A stretch of DNA of 6,971 nucleotides from Competibacteraceae bacterium UBA2792 (GTDB lineage: Bacteria; Pseudomonadota; Gammaproteobacteria; Competibacterales; Competibacteraceae), in contig DEHU01000304.1 in the NCBI GenBank assembly GCA_002352125.1, positions 1-6,971 of the forward strand. The letters run 5' to 3'. Made by a program: the position numbers and the translations under genes. Under the pieces are notes generated by a model. It worked only from the letters and a program-made list of their open reading frames with translations. It was not told where the DNA came from and did no database searches. Shown one piece after another: positions 1-5,613 of the stretch (positions within the stretch are counted from its first letter, which is position 1; each line of letters begins with the position of its first letter).

Positions 1-1776
1 TACCAGCACCTTGGTTTTGATCGCCCGCTTGTTGGTGGTTGGACCTTGGGTAGCGGCGTTGGCCGACGTCACGACGTTGGATACTTCCTGCGCGATTTCC
101 AGTTTAACGGCATTCCCTTCGTTGATCTGCGGCTTCACTTTCAGAGTGATGCCCACATCCTGGCGTTGGATGGTTTGGAACGGGCCACCGGATTGCAAAC
201 CGCTGCTGCTTCCATCGGTCGATGTGCTAGTGGTCGAAGTAGTATAGGTGCCGGTCACGAACGGGACGTTTTGGCCGACGATGATTTCCGCCTCTTCGTT
301 GTCCAGCGTCACGATGGTCGGCGTGGATAGCACGTTGGTATCGGCATCCTTGGCCAGAGCGCTGATGAGCGCACCGAAGTTGCCCCCCCCTACACCCAAC
401 TGCAAACCCTGGGGGACGCTGGCGTTGCTCAGATCGAGTTTGTCATTGCTCAGGCCTATCTCCACCTGCTTCGCCAACCCGAGCACGTTCACCAGGCTGC
501 TGGCGCCGGCGTCAAAGTTGGTGAAGCCGATCGCATTGTTGCCGGCCACCCCCCACTGCACCCCCAATTCGGCGGTCTTCTCGGCAGAAATTTCGGCGAT
601 GACTGCCTCCACCAGCACTTGAGCGCGGCGCACGTCCAATTGCGCGATCACCGTGCGCAAGGAACGAATCAATTCGGGTGGCGCGGTAATCACCAGGGAA
701 TTGGTGGCCTCGTCGGCTTGGATATCGACCAGACTAACTCCACTGCTGCCGCTGCTACCTCCCGGCGGAGCCTGACCTTGGCCTGGCATCGGGGCGTTGC
801 GAGACGCTTCGCTGCTCAGGTTTTTGCTGACCCCTTGCAGCACCGTCACCAGCTCTTTGGCCTTGGCATATCGCAGGTAGACGACTTGTGTGTTGCCACC
901 GCTGTCCACCGGCGTATCCAGATGGGAGATCAGCGTCCGCAAACGGAGACGCGACGCTTTGTCGCCGCTCAACAGAATGCTGTTGCTACGCTCGTCCGCC
1001 ACCATTCGCGCGGGCGTGCCGACGGCGGCAGCCGGATCGTTTCTGGCCTTGCTCTGTTCCAACGCGGAGAGCACTCGCACGATTTCGGTCGCCGAAGCGT
1101 GGCGCAGCGGCACGATCTCGACTTCTTCGTTGCTCGCCAAATCGACGCGGGCGATGATGCTAGCGATACGCTCGACGTTGGCGGCGCTATCGGAAATGAT
1201 CAGGACGTTGGTCGGCGTGTAAGCTGCCAAGTGGCCTTGCGGCGGAATAAGAGGGCGCAGGATCGGCACGATCTGGGCGGCGGAGACGTTCTGGACCTGG
1301 ATGATCCGAGTTACGATCTGGTCCGGATCGACGCCTCTTTGCCGGTCGATGGTGGGAATGCTCTCTTGTTTGGCGCCGGCCGCCGGGACGATTTTGATCA
1401 CGTTATCGCCAGGAACGGCCGCGAAACCGTGGACGCCCAACACCGCCAGGAACACCTCGTACAGTTCCTTCTCGTCCATGGGCTTGGAGGAAATGATGGT
1501 GACCCGGCCCTTGACGCGCGGATCGACGATAAAGTTTTTGCCGGTCAACACCGACATGCTCTCTACCAAGGCATTGATGTCGGCATCCTTCAAATTCAAC
1601 GTCACCGGAGCGGCGATCGCCGTCAGGGTAAGGGTCCAACCCAACAACAGCGCGCCCAAAGCCCGGCGACGCGCGGATTGCCTGGGAAAAGAGAGCTGTC
1701 TACTCAGCCAGTTGGTCATCGTCATCGCCAATGGTCGATCGGCACCGGACCAGCTCCGGCGTTTGCCTGCGGTCAT
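1..1776 (-). CDS. gspD: Type II secretion system secretin GspD (partial, C-terminus beyond left edge)
   Basis: Outer-membrane secretin that forms the gated channel through which folded periplasmic proteins leave the cell. The minus-strand frame is open from 1776 to the window edge, 592 codons, with no stop. Counting from 1776: a basic N-terminus and hydrophobic stretch (about 39-56, ending TAIAA) form a signal peptide. N0 follows (60-130, with LNLKDADI and GKNFIVDPRVKG), then N1 (150-212), N2 (217-291) and N3 (293-390), whose loop is Gly/Ser-rich (333-346). The secretin core starts near 393 and contains NVPFVTG (503-509), followed by a Thr/Ser-rich insertion (about 510-530). Family members are usually 650-750 residues, so roughly the last 60-150 are missing. 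Start choice: the ATG at 1776 overlaps the gspC stop as ATGA, suggesting translational coupling, but in-frame ATGs at 1725 and 1719 give a more usual signal-peptide length. None has a strong Shine-Dalgarno. The family call is very secure; the start is not. Confidence 0.95.
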   Translation of the reverse strand, partial: MTAGKRRSWSGADRPLAMTMTNWLSRQLSFPRQSARRRALGALLLGWTLTLTAIAAPVTLNLKDADINALVESMSVLTGKNFIVDPRVKGRVTIISSKPMDEKELYEVFLAVLGVHGFAAVPGDNVIKIVPAAGAKQESIPTIDRQRGVDPDQIVTRIIQVQNVSAAQIVPILRPLIPPQGHLAAYTPTNVLIISDSAANVERIASIIARVDLASNEEVEIVPLRHASATEIVRVLSALEQSKARNDPAAAVGTPARMVADERSNSILLSGDKASRLRLRTLISHLDTPVDSGGNTQVVYLRYAKAKELVTVLQGVSKNLSSEASRNAPMPGQGQAPPGGSSGSSGVSLVDIQADEATNSLVITAPPELIRSLRTVIAQLDVRRAQVLVEAVIAEISAEKTAELGVQWGVAGNNAIGFTNFDAGASSLVNVLGLAKQVEIGLSNDKLDLSNASVPQGLQLGVGGGNFGALISALAKDADTNVLSTPTIVTLDNEEAEIIVGQNVPFVTGTYTTSTTSTSTDGSSSGLQSGGPFQTIQRQDVGITLKVKPQINEGNAVKLEIAQEVSNVVTSANAATQGPTTNKRAIKTKVLV

Positions 1777-2795
1777 TCGGTAGCTGGTCTGCCTAAAGAA
1801 AAAGTCAAAGGTATCTCGGTACCCACACGCAATACTCGCACGCTGATTTGGTCGGCACTCATCAACTGTTGCAACATCGCCAAACCTTGCATTGGGCTGT
1901 TGAGGCGACTGCCGTTGACCTCGGTGATCACATCCCCGTTGCTGAGGCCCAGCTTCTGCATCAATTGCCGATCACGGCCCGGCCGCAATCGAAAACCGAG
2001 AAATTGGCCGTTCCGCACGAAAGGGCTGGCGAAGGCAATATCCTCCAACGCCTGCGGCCGGTTCGATATGGCACTGCGCAAATGGCTTGCCACGAGACTT
2101 GCATCAATCTTCCGCGTTCCTCGAAAGGCCGCCGAATCGGGCATCACTCCCGGTTCGGGCATCACTCCCGGTTCGGGCATCACTCCCGGTTCGGGCATCG
2201 CCGGCGGCATCCCACCCGAAGCAGGGGCTTTACCGACATCCTCCAGCCTTGGCAGATTGAGCACTTCCTGCCGACCGTCGCGCGAAACGATCACATGATC
2301 GCGCAAAACCTGTTCCAGACGGGCATTGCCAGGTAGCGGTTCTCCGACCCGGTAACCGCGTTCCAAGCCACCACCTTCGGCAATCAGCGCCAGTGCTCTG
2401 TCTACGCCCTGTTCGACAAAAAACACGCCAACCAAACGCAAGTTAAGCGGAGCGGCCGCCGGCAAAGCGACAGGAGAAGCCTTCGGCGGTGGAGCAGCCT
2501 CCAGCCGGCCAAAAAGATGCCATGCACCGATGGCGGCGTAATTGGCCGGTTCAATGCCTGCAACCTCGCTGGCGGGCAATTTCGACAACGCCGAGGCTGC
2601 CTTGCCGGCGGACAACGACAGCCCGTTCCAAAGAACCGCCGCCGTCAAACCGGCGAGTGCATGGGCCAGCGCAATCACCAAGATCGCATCGACGAATATC
2701 GCAGCGCTCTGCAACCTGATCTCGGGTCGGGGCAGTACCGGCCAAACGTGCCGTTCTGCCGTCGACAAGAAGTTTCGTACAAAATTCGCCAACAT
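1773..2795 (-). CDS. gspC: Type II secretion system inner-membrane linker protein GspC
   Basis: Links the inner-membrane platform of the type II secretion system to the secretin GspD and helps select substrates. The 340-residue protein has a short cytoplasmic N-terminus, one membrane segment (about 33-57), and the periplasmic homology region (about 115-183, with LNLRLVGVFF and GYRVGEPLPGNARLEQVLRDHVIV) that in this family binds the N0 domain of GspD. A Pro-rich linker (about 185-220) follows, then a C-terminal PDZ domain (about 257-335, with FLGFRLRPGRD, LGLSNGDVITEVNG). Length and domain order are normal for GspC with a PDZ end. The ATG at 2795 is the first possible start: an in-frame TGA lies three codons upstream (2802-2804). 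No strong ribosome binding site is visible. The linker contains MPEPGV three times in tandem (200-217). The gene is first in the visible operon and its TGA overlaps the gspD start. Confidence 0.95.
   Translation of the reverse strand: MLANFVRNFLSTAERHVWPVLPRPEIRLQSAAIFVDAILVIALAHALAGLTAAVLWNGLSLSAGKAASALSKLPASEVAGIEPANYAAIGAWHLFGRLEAAPPPKASPVALPAAAPLNLRLVGVFFVEQGVDRALALIAEGGGLERGYRVGEPLPGNARLEQVLRDHVIVSRDGRQEVLNLPRLEDVGKAPASGGMPPAMPEPGVMPEPGVMPEPGVMPDSAAFRGTRKIDASLVASHLRSAISNRPQALEDIAFASPFVRNGQFLGFRLRPGRDRQLMQKLGLSNGDVITEVNGSRLNSPMQGLAMLQQLMSADQISVRVLRVGTEIPLTFSLGRPATE
2137..2190 (-). repeat. 18-bp tandem repeat, three exact copies, inside gspC
   Basis: The plus-strand unit TCGGGCATCACTCCCGGT occurs three times with no mismatch at 2137-2154, 2155-2172 and 2173-2190. 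The first nine bases of a fourth copy follow at 2191-2199. The unit is a multiple of three, so copy changes keep the frame; it encodes the MPEPGV hexapeptide in the flexible linker between the homology region and PDZ domain of GspC. Perfect identity at the DNA level points to recent slippage duplication. Confidence 0.95.
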
Positions 2796-2832
2796 TTGAA
2801 CTCAAGGGGGGTGCTTGATCACGGCGCCATCG

Positions 2833-2838
2833 AGCATA
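2833..2838 (-). promoter_or_regulatory. Possible -10 element of a proximal gspC promoter
   Basis: The minus strand reads TTTTTGTTATGCTCGAT here, giving a TATGCT -10-like hexamer after a T-rich stretch, 38 bases before the gspC ATG. No good -35 hexamer stands 16-18 bases upstream, so this is a weak suggestion only. Confidence 0.2.
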
Positions 2839-2975
2839 ACAAAAATCTGTTCTGATCGGCCCCGATTTTTTTGCTCCAGCATGTCTAAAACCGGCACCAT
2901 CCGACCGCTCTGGACCGGTTAGCCGCACTTGGATCGTGCAGCCTCGAAGCCCGCAATCCCTACAATGATAGTTAA

Positions 2976-3005
2976 TCTATAGCGCCCTCCCAGATCGATT
3001 TACAA
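2976..3005 (-). promoter_or_regulatory. Possible distal promoter for gspCD
   Basis: On the minus strand TTGTAA (3005-3000) and TATAGA (2981-2976) are separated by 18 bases, each matching the sigma-70 consensus at four of six positions. The -10 overlaps a small palindrome, ATAG-TTAAT-CTAT (2968-2980 on the plus strand), which could be an operator. Transcription from here would leave a leader of about 170 bases before gspC. This is pattern matching in an AT-richer patch, not a firm call. Confidence 0.25.
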
Positions 3006-3299
3006 ACTACAGTGTGGTCAGGTTCGGCGCGTGCGCCCCTAGCGGCGCTTCGGTAACAGCCGCAAACGTCGAGTTACGCCGCGCGAACCCGGTTTGCCGG
3101 TCCGATCCCCTAAAACTTCAGATGGAATTGTTGTATCCGGCCCGGGAATGAACGCCGGAAGGTTTCTGCACTCGAAAAGCGGGGCGAGTGGCCGAGGATC
3201 CACGCCGGCCTCCACCGCCGAGAACGGCGAGCGGCCGGCGACCGCTTTCCCGCCGAACGGCAAAAACCGCAAACCGGCTTGACGAACTGGATTCGAAAG

Positions 3300-3329
3300 A
3301 ACCCCTATCCTGCAAGTGGGATAGGGGTT
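3300..3329 (-). terminator. Strong hairpin, likely terminator of the thioesterase gene
   Basis: AACCCCTATCC (3300-3310) pairs perfectly with GGATAGGGGTT (3319-3329) around an 8-base loop. Read on the minus strand, the stem's 3' arm ends in GGGGTT and continues CTTTC, a short U-rich tail, 86 bases past the thioesterase stop codon. On the plus strand a T5 run comes only about 12 bases after the stem, and there is no plus-strand gene before it. A minus-strand terminator is the simplest reading. Confidence 0.6.
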
Positions 3330-3415
3330 TGAGAGAGCTGTTTTTCGAACGGTTAGCGCACGAAAGGCCGCACAAACGCCTTTTCTTAAAGAACACTCCG
3401 CTCGATTGCAAGCGG

Positions 3416-3961
3416 CTATCCGTGACTCCGGGCTCGCATCCTCGGTTGCACGACCGCTATCGTGGGGCTCGGAGTTGCCGGTTTCGCGCGCACCCCGATC
3501 ACTCGACCCGATTGCGGCGGCCGCGGTAGTTGAACGTGCGCAGTCATCAGCGCACTCAATCGATCCAGCACCGCCAACGGCATCGACGCGCTGTGCCGCT
3601 CGGCCAGATCGACATGAATAACCATGAGCTCGCTGGTAGCGGACAAAAACCTCCTTTCATCGTGATACAGGCGATGGAAGTAATGAATGCGCTTGCTGTC
3701 GAAACCCAGCAATTGAGTCGTGATACGCATCGGATCGTTGGCCATCAGCTCCCGTTGATAGTTCACGTGCGTTTCCACCACGAAAGCCGAACAATTGTAC
3801 TGTTCCCGATAATCTTGCCCCATGCCTAGAAAATCCATGAAGGCATCGGTGGCATGGTCGAAAGCCAGTACGTAGTAAGCCACGTTCATGTGGCCGTTGT
3901 AATCGATCCAATTGGAGGGCACTACACCGGAATACAAGGACAGAGGGGTTTCGAGCCGCAT
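3416..3961 (-). CDS. Hotdog-fold acyl-CoA thioesterase family protein (CdhB-like)
   Basis: A 181-residue single-domain protein of the 4HBT-like hotdog superfamily, which hydrolyses acyl-CoA thioesters in the cytoplasm. Visible signatures are VVPSNWIDYNGHMNVAYYV (13-31; the DYNGHMN part corresponds to the catalytic-loop motif of the family), FDHATDAFMDFLGMG (34-48), FVVETHVNYQREL and TQLLGFDSKRIHYFHRLYH. The overall pattern resembles betainyl-CoA thioesterases (CdhB) and the thioesterase domain fused to some L-carnitine dehydrogenases. No carnitine gene is visible nearby, so the substrate is unknown. The ATG at 3961 is preferred because it leaves the usual short lead into the WxDYNGH motif; a TTG at 4030 would add 23 residues with no family resemblance. 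The C-terminal 35 residues are Pro/Arg-rich and probably disordered. It stands alone, divergent from thiD, with a likely terminator downstream. Confidence 0.85.
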   Translation of the reverse strand: MRLETPLSLYSGVVPSNWIDYNGHMNVAYYVLAFDHATDAFMDFLGMGQDYREQYNCSAFVVETHVNYQRELMANDPMRITTQLLGFDSKRIHYFHRLYHDERRFLSATSELMVIHVDLAERHSASMPLAVLDRLSALMTAHVQLPRPPQSGRVIGVRAKPATPSPTIAVVQPRMRARSHG

Positions 3962-4145
3962 GTTCGTTATTAAATCTTCGATGTTCGAGGGAAAGCGCGG
4001 TACGCTACCCGCTTTTAGCGTGTTGCGCAATTATTACCACGCTTGCCAAGAGCCGGTGATGCCGCCGGTGATCGATCCCTCGGATTTGGCTTGGGGGATA
4101 GGCCATCGACCGGCCAGAGGAATCGACGACATCATGCTTGCGCAG

Positions 4146-4164
4146 CCGCTCTTTGCGGGGTTTT
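4146..4164 (+). terminator. Weak hairpin with T-run in the thiD leader
   Basis: CCGC (4146-4149) and GCGG (4155-4158) can pair around TCTTT, followed by GG and TTTT (4161-4164). It lies 47 bases before the thiD start with no gene upstream on this strand, so it may be an attenuator-like element or chance. The four-base stem is short for an intrinsic terminator. Confidence 0.2.
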
Positions 4165-4201
4165 CGAATTCTTCCGATCACCCGAATCATCCTTACAGAT
4201 A

Positions 4202-4206
4202 GGAGC
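4202..4206 (+). promoter_or_regulatory. Ribosome binding site of thiD
   Basis: AGGAG in the context ATAGGAGCATAAATG sits about 5 bases before the ATG at 4211, a good Shine-Dalgarno that fixes the thiD start. Confidence 0.85.
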
Positions 4207-4210
4207 ATAA

Positions 4211-5017
4211 ATGACAACGAGCGGGCGGGTATTGATCGTGGCCGGCTCGGATTCCGGCGGCGGCGCAGGAATTCAGGCGGACTTAAAGACGGTCACGGCA
4301 TTAGGAGGGTACGCGGCGACCGCGATCACGGCGTTGACCGCACAGAACACTCAAGGCGTATTCGGCATCGTCGGCGTCGAACCAGCCTTTATCGCCCTGC
4401 AGATGCAATGGGTGCTAGAAGACATCGGCGCCGATTGCATCAAGACCGGCATGTTGCACAACGCCGCCGTCATCGAAACGGTGGTCGAGGTGTTGGATCG
4501 TTCGGCAGCCGATGTTCCGGTGGTGGTGGATCCCGTGATGTACGCCAAGGGCGGCGATTGCCTGCTCGATCCGGCAGCGCGCGACACGCTGATCCAGCGA
4601 CTGTTGCCTCGCGCCGCCGTCATCACCCCCAACGTCCGCGAGGCGGAAGCCTTGAGCGGGTTGTCGATCGGCAATGCCGACGACTTGGCGGCGGCGGCCA
4701 GACGACTGTTGGAATTGGGTCCAGCAGCCGTATTGGCCAAAGGCGGTCATCTGGCCGGCGAAACCGTCATCGACTGGCTGGTCTGGCGTGAGGGAGCCAA
4801 AGCCTTCGCCGCCCCACGCTCGATGGGCCGCAACACGCACGGCACCGGCTGTACTCTGGCATCAGCCATCGCTGCCGGGCTGGCGCAAGGATTACCGCTC
4901 AGCGTCGCGGTCGAGCGGGCTCTGGCTTACGTGCGGGAAGCGATTCGCACCGCACCCGGTCTGGGCAAGGGCTGCGGTCCCTTGAATCACGGGCATACGG
5001 TGCATCCCTGGCGATGA
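4211..5017 (+). CDS. thiD: Hydroxymethylpyrimidine/phosphomethylpyrimidine kinase ThiD
   Basis: Cytoplasmic kinase of thiamine biosynthesis; phosphorylates HMP to HMP-P and then HMP-PP, which is joined to the thiazole by ThiE. The 268-residue protein has the normal family length and the ribokinase-like fold signatures in order: VLIVAGSDSGGGAGIQADLKT (7-27), TALTAQNTQGV (40-50), KTGML (78-82), VVVDPVMYAKGGDCLL (104-119), ITPNVREAEAL (138-148), LAKGGH (175-180) and NTHGTGCTLASAIAAGLA (208-225), which holds the anion-hole loop and active-site Cys214. The ATG at 4211 has a clear AGGAG upstream. Transcribed alone in this window, away from the thioesterase gene and towards hoxW. No thiE, thiG or thiC is seen, and no TPP riboswitch was recognised in front. 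Nothing looks broken or unusual. Confidence 0.95.
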   Translation: MTTSGRVLIVAGSDSGGGAGIQADLKTVTALGGYAATAITALTAQNTQGVFGIVGVEPAFIALQMQWVLEDIGADCIKTGMLHNAAVIETVVEVLDRSAADVPVVVDPVMYAKGGDCLLDPAARDTLIQRLLPRAAVITPNVREAEALSGLSIGNADDLAAAARRLLELGPAAVLAKGGHLAGETVIDWLVWREGAKAFAAPRSMGRNTHGTGCTLASAIAAGLAQGLPLSVAVERALAYVREAIRTAPGLGKGCGPLNHGHTVHPWR

Positions 5018-5065
5018 ACGATCCCGGCGTAGTCTCTTGCGGCGAGTACGCCATCCGCGCGTTGG

Positions 5066-5084
5066 CGCTCTTTGAGCGGCTTTT
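5066..5084 (+). terminator. Possible weak terminator after thiD
   Basis: CGCTC (5066-5070) pairs with GAGCG (5074-5078) around TTT, followed by GC and TTTT (5081-5084). It lies 48 bases past the thiD stop and just before the convergent end of hoxW, a sensible place to stop transcription, but the stem is only five pairs. Confidence 0.4.
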
Positions 5085-5086
5085 AT

Positions 5087-5587
5087 CTATCCTGCCGCCC
5101 ATCGCTCCCACGCTCCAGCATCCCGTCGCGTTAACAGCCGGCCAGCAAGCTCCAGCGCCGCCGTAAGATTCACCGCCGCCGCTGGACTCAACGGTTCACC
5201 CAGCTCGAAACGCTCGCCCCGAATCGCCAGTTGAAACGCTGACGGTGGCGGCGCACGATGGATTTGCTCGTAGACGTGGAGAACAGCGGCGGGCGACAAG
5301 GCATGGCTGGTATAGCTGGCGTCGCGCGCCGGTTGTAGCCGGGTAAACTGGTAAGGCGGCGGACAGGAGACGCTGGCGTCCACAAACAACACCAGCGCCC
5401 GGCCTTCCAAATCTACCGCGTGTTCGATTTGCAACTGGAAATCGGTCAGCAGTTCGACTCCGTCCCAATTGCCGCCCTGCTCCCGCAATTCCGCTAGCCG
5501 TTCCAAAAACAGCGGCCCCAGCGCATCGTCGCCCCGGCTGGGATTACCGACGGCGAGCACCACCAAACCAGAATTGGAAACTCTCAC
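5087..5587 (-). CDS. hoxW: Hydrogenase maturation protease HoxW
   Basis: Cytoplasmic endopeptidase of the M52 family (HybD/HyaD/HoxW) that cuts the C-terminal peptide off the hydrogenase large subunit once nickel is inserted. From the GTG at 5587 the protein has 166 residues, normal for the family. It shows the N-terminal GNPSRGDDALGP motif (14-25), VDAS (69-72) and SHALSP (94-99). By alignment to E. coli HybD, whose metal ligands are Glu16, Asp62 and His93, the matching residues are probably Asp21, Asp70 and His95, so an Asp replaces the Glu, as expected in the GDD version of the motif. Start: GTG at 5587 follows the hoxH stop by one base and has GGGAGAGG six bases upstream. An ATG at 5638 would add 17 residues that are merely translated repeat (SLSLWERVRV) and overlap hoxH by 50 bases. 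A GTG pair at 5563/5560 is also possible. Cotranscription with hoxH is strongly implied. Confidence 0.9.
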   Translation of the reverse strand: MRVSNSGLVVLAVGNPSRGDDALGPLFLERLAELREQGGNWDGVELLTDFQLQIEHAVDLEGRALVLFVDASVSCPPPYQFTRLQPARDASYTSHALSPAAVLHVYEQIHRAPPPSAFQLAIRGERFELGEPLSPAAAVNLTAALELAGRLLTRRDAGAWERWAAG

Positions 5588-5613
5588 CCTAACCCTCTCC
5601 CACAGGGAGAGAG
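5581..5613. repeat. Gammaproteobacterial intergenic repeat (CCCTCACCCTAACCCTCTCCC type) at the hoxH-hoxW junction
   Basis: The plus strand reads CTCTCACCCTAACCCTCTCC followed by a CACA loop region and GGGAGAGAG, so CTCTCCC and GGGAGAG form a hairpin. This matches from memory a dispersed repeat family often found between genes in Gammaproteobacteria, whose translation LSLWERVRVRV turns up in many annotated proteins. Only one copy is in this window. It encodes hoxH residues SLPVGEG and stop on the minus strand and contains the GTG and Shine-Dalgarno-like GGGAGAGG of hoxW. Confidence 0.75.

Larger units (their letters stand above)
2796..3415. other. Gene-poor intergenic region between gspC and the thioesterase gene
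   Basis: No convincing gene lies in these 620 bases. Short open frames exist on both strands (for example 62 codons at 3094-3282 plus and 77 codons at 3039-3272 minus), but their products are Arg/Pro/Gly-rich, match no family I recognise and lack ribosome binding sites. What can be seen: candidate gspC promoters at the left end, imperfect inverted repeats such as AACCGG/CCGGTT (about 2889-2920) and GCGCC/GGCGC (about 3033-3048), and a strong hairpin at 3300-3329. A small RNA cannot be excluded. Confidence 0.6.
3962..4210. promoter_or_regulatory. Divergent intergenic region between thioesterase gene and thiD
   Basis: About 249 bases that must hold the promoters of both divergent genes. No clear -35/-10 pair stands out. 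A direct repeat of GCCGGTGAT (4052-4060 and 4064-4072, 12-base period) could be an operator. I looked for the conserved TPP-riboswitch segments (CTGAGA and the ACC-TGATCTGG type box) before thiD and did not find them. Confidence 0.4.

Noticed and set aside
619..2298. A 559-codon open frame on the plus strand across gspD and gspC
   Set aside because: It is antisense to two clearly recognisable genes, its product is His/Arg/Gln/Asp-rich with no family signature, and its length comes from the codon bias of the opposite strand.
3039..3272. A 77-codon minus-strand frame in the intergenic region
   Set aside because: The product is Arg/Pro/Gly-rich with no known motif, there is no clear ribosome binding site, and other short frames overlap it.
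3285..3305. A TTCGAATCC T-loop-like string on the minus strand next to the 3300-3329 hairpin, suggesting a tRNA
   Set aside because: The flanking five-base T stem does not pair, and no acceptor or anticodon arm can be drawn.
4211..5017. Other open frames on both strands over thiD
   Set aside because: All are shadows of thiD; none shows family motifs.
5014..5166. A 50-codon plus-strand frame beginning ATGA over the thiD stop
   Set aside because: The overlap looks like translational coupling, but the frame crosses the likely terminator at 5066-5084, its second half is antisense to the end of hoxW, it has no recognisable motif, and the Pro/Ala-rich end looks like a shadow.
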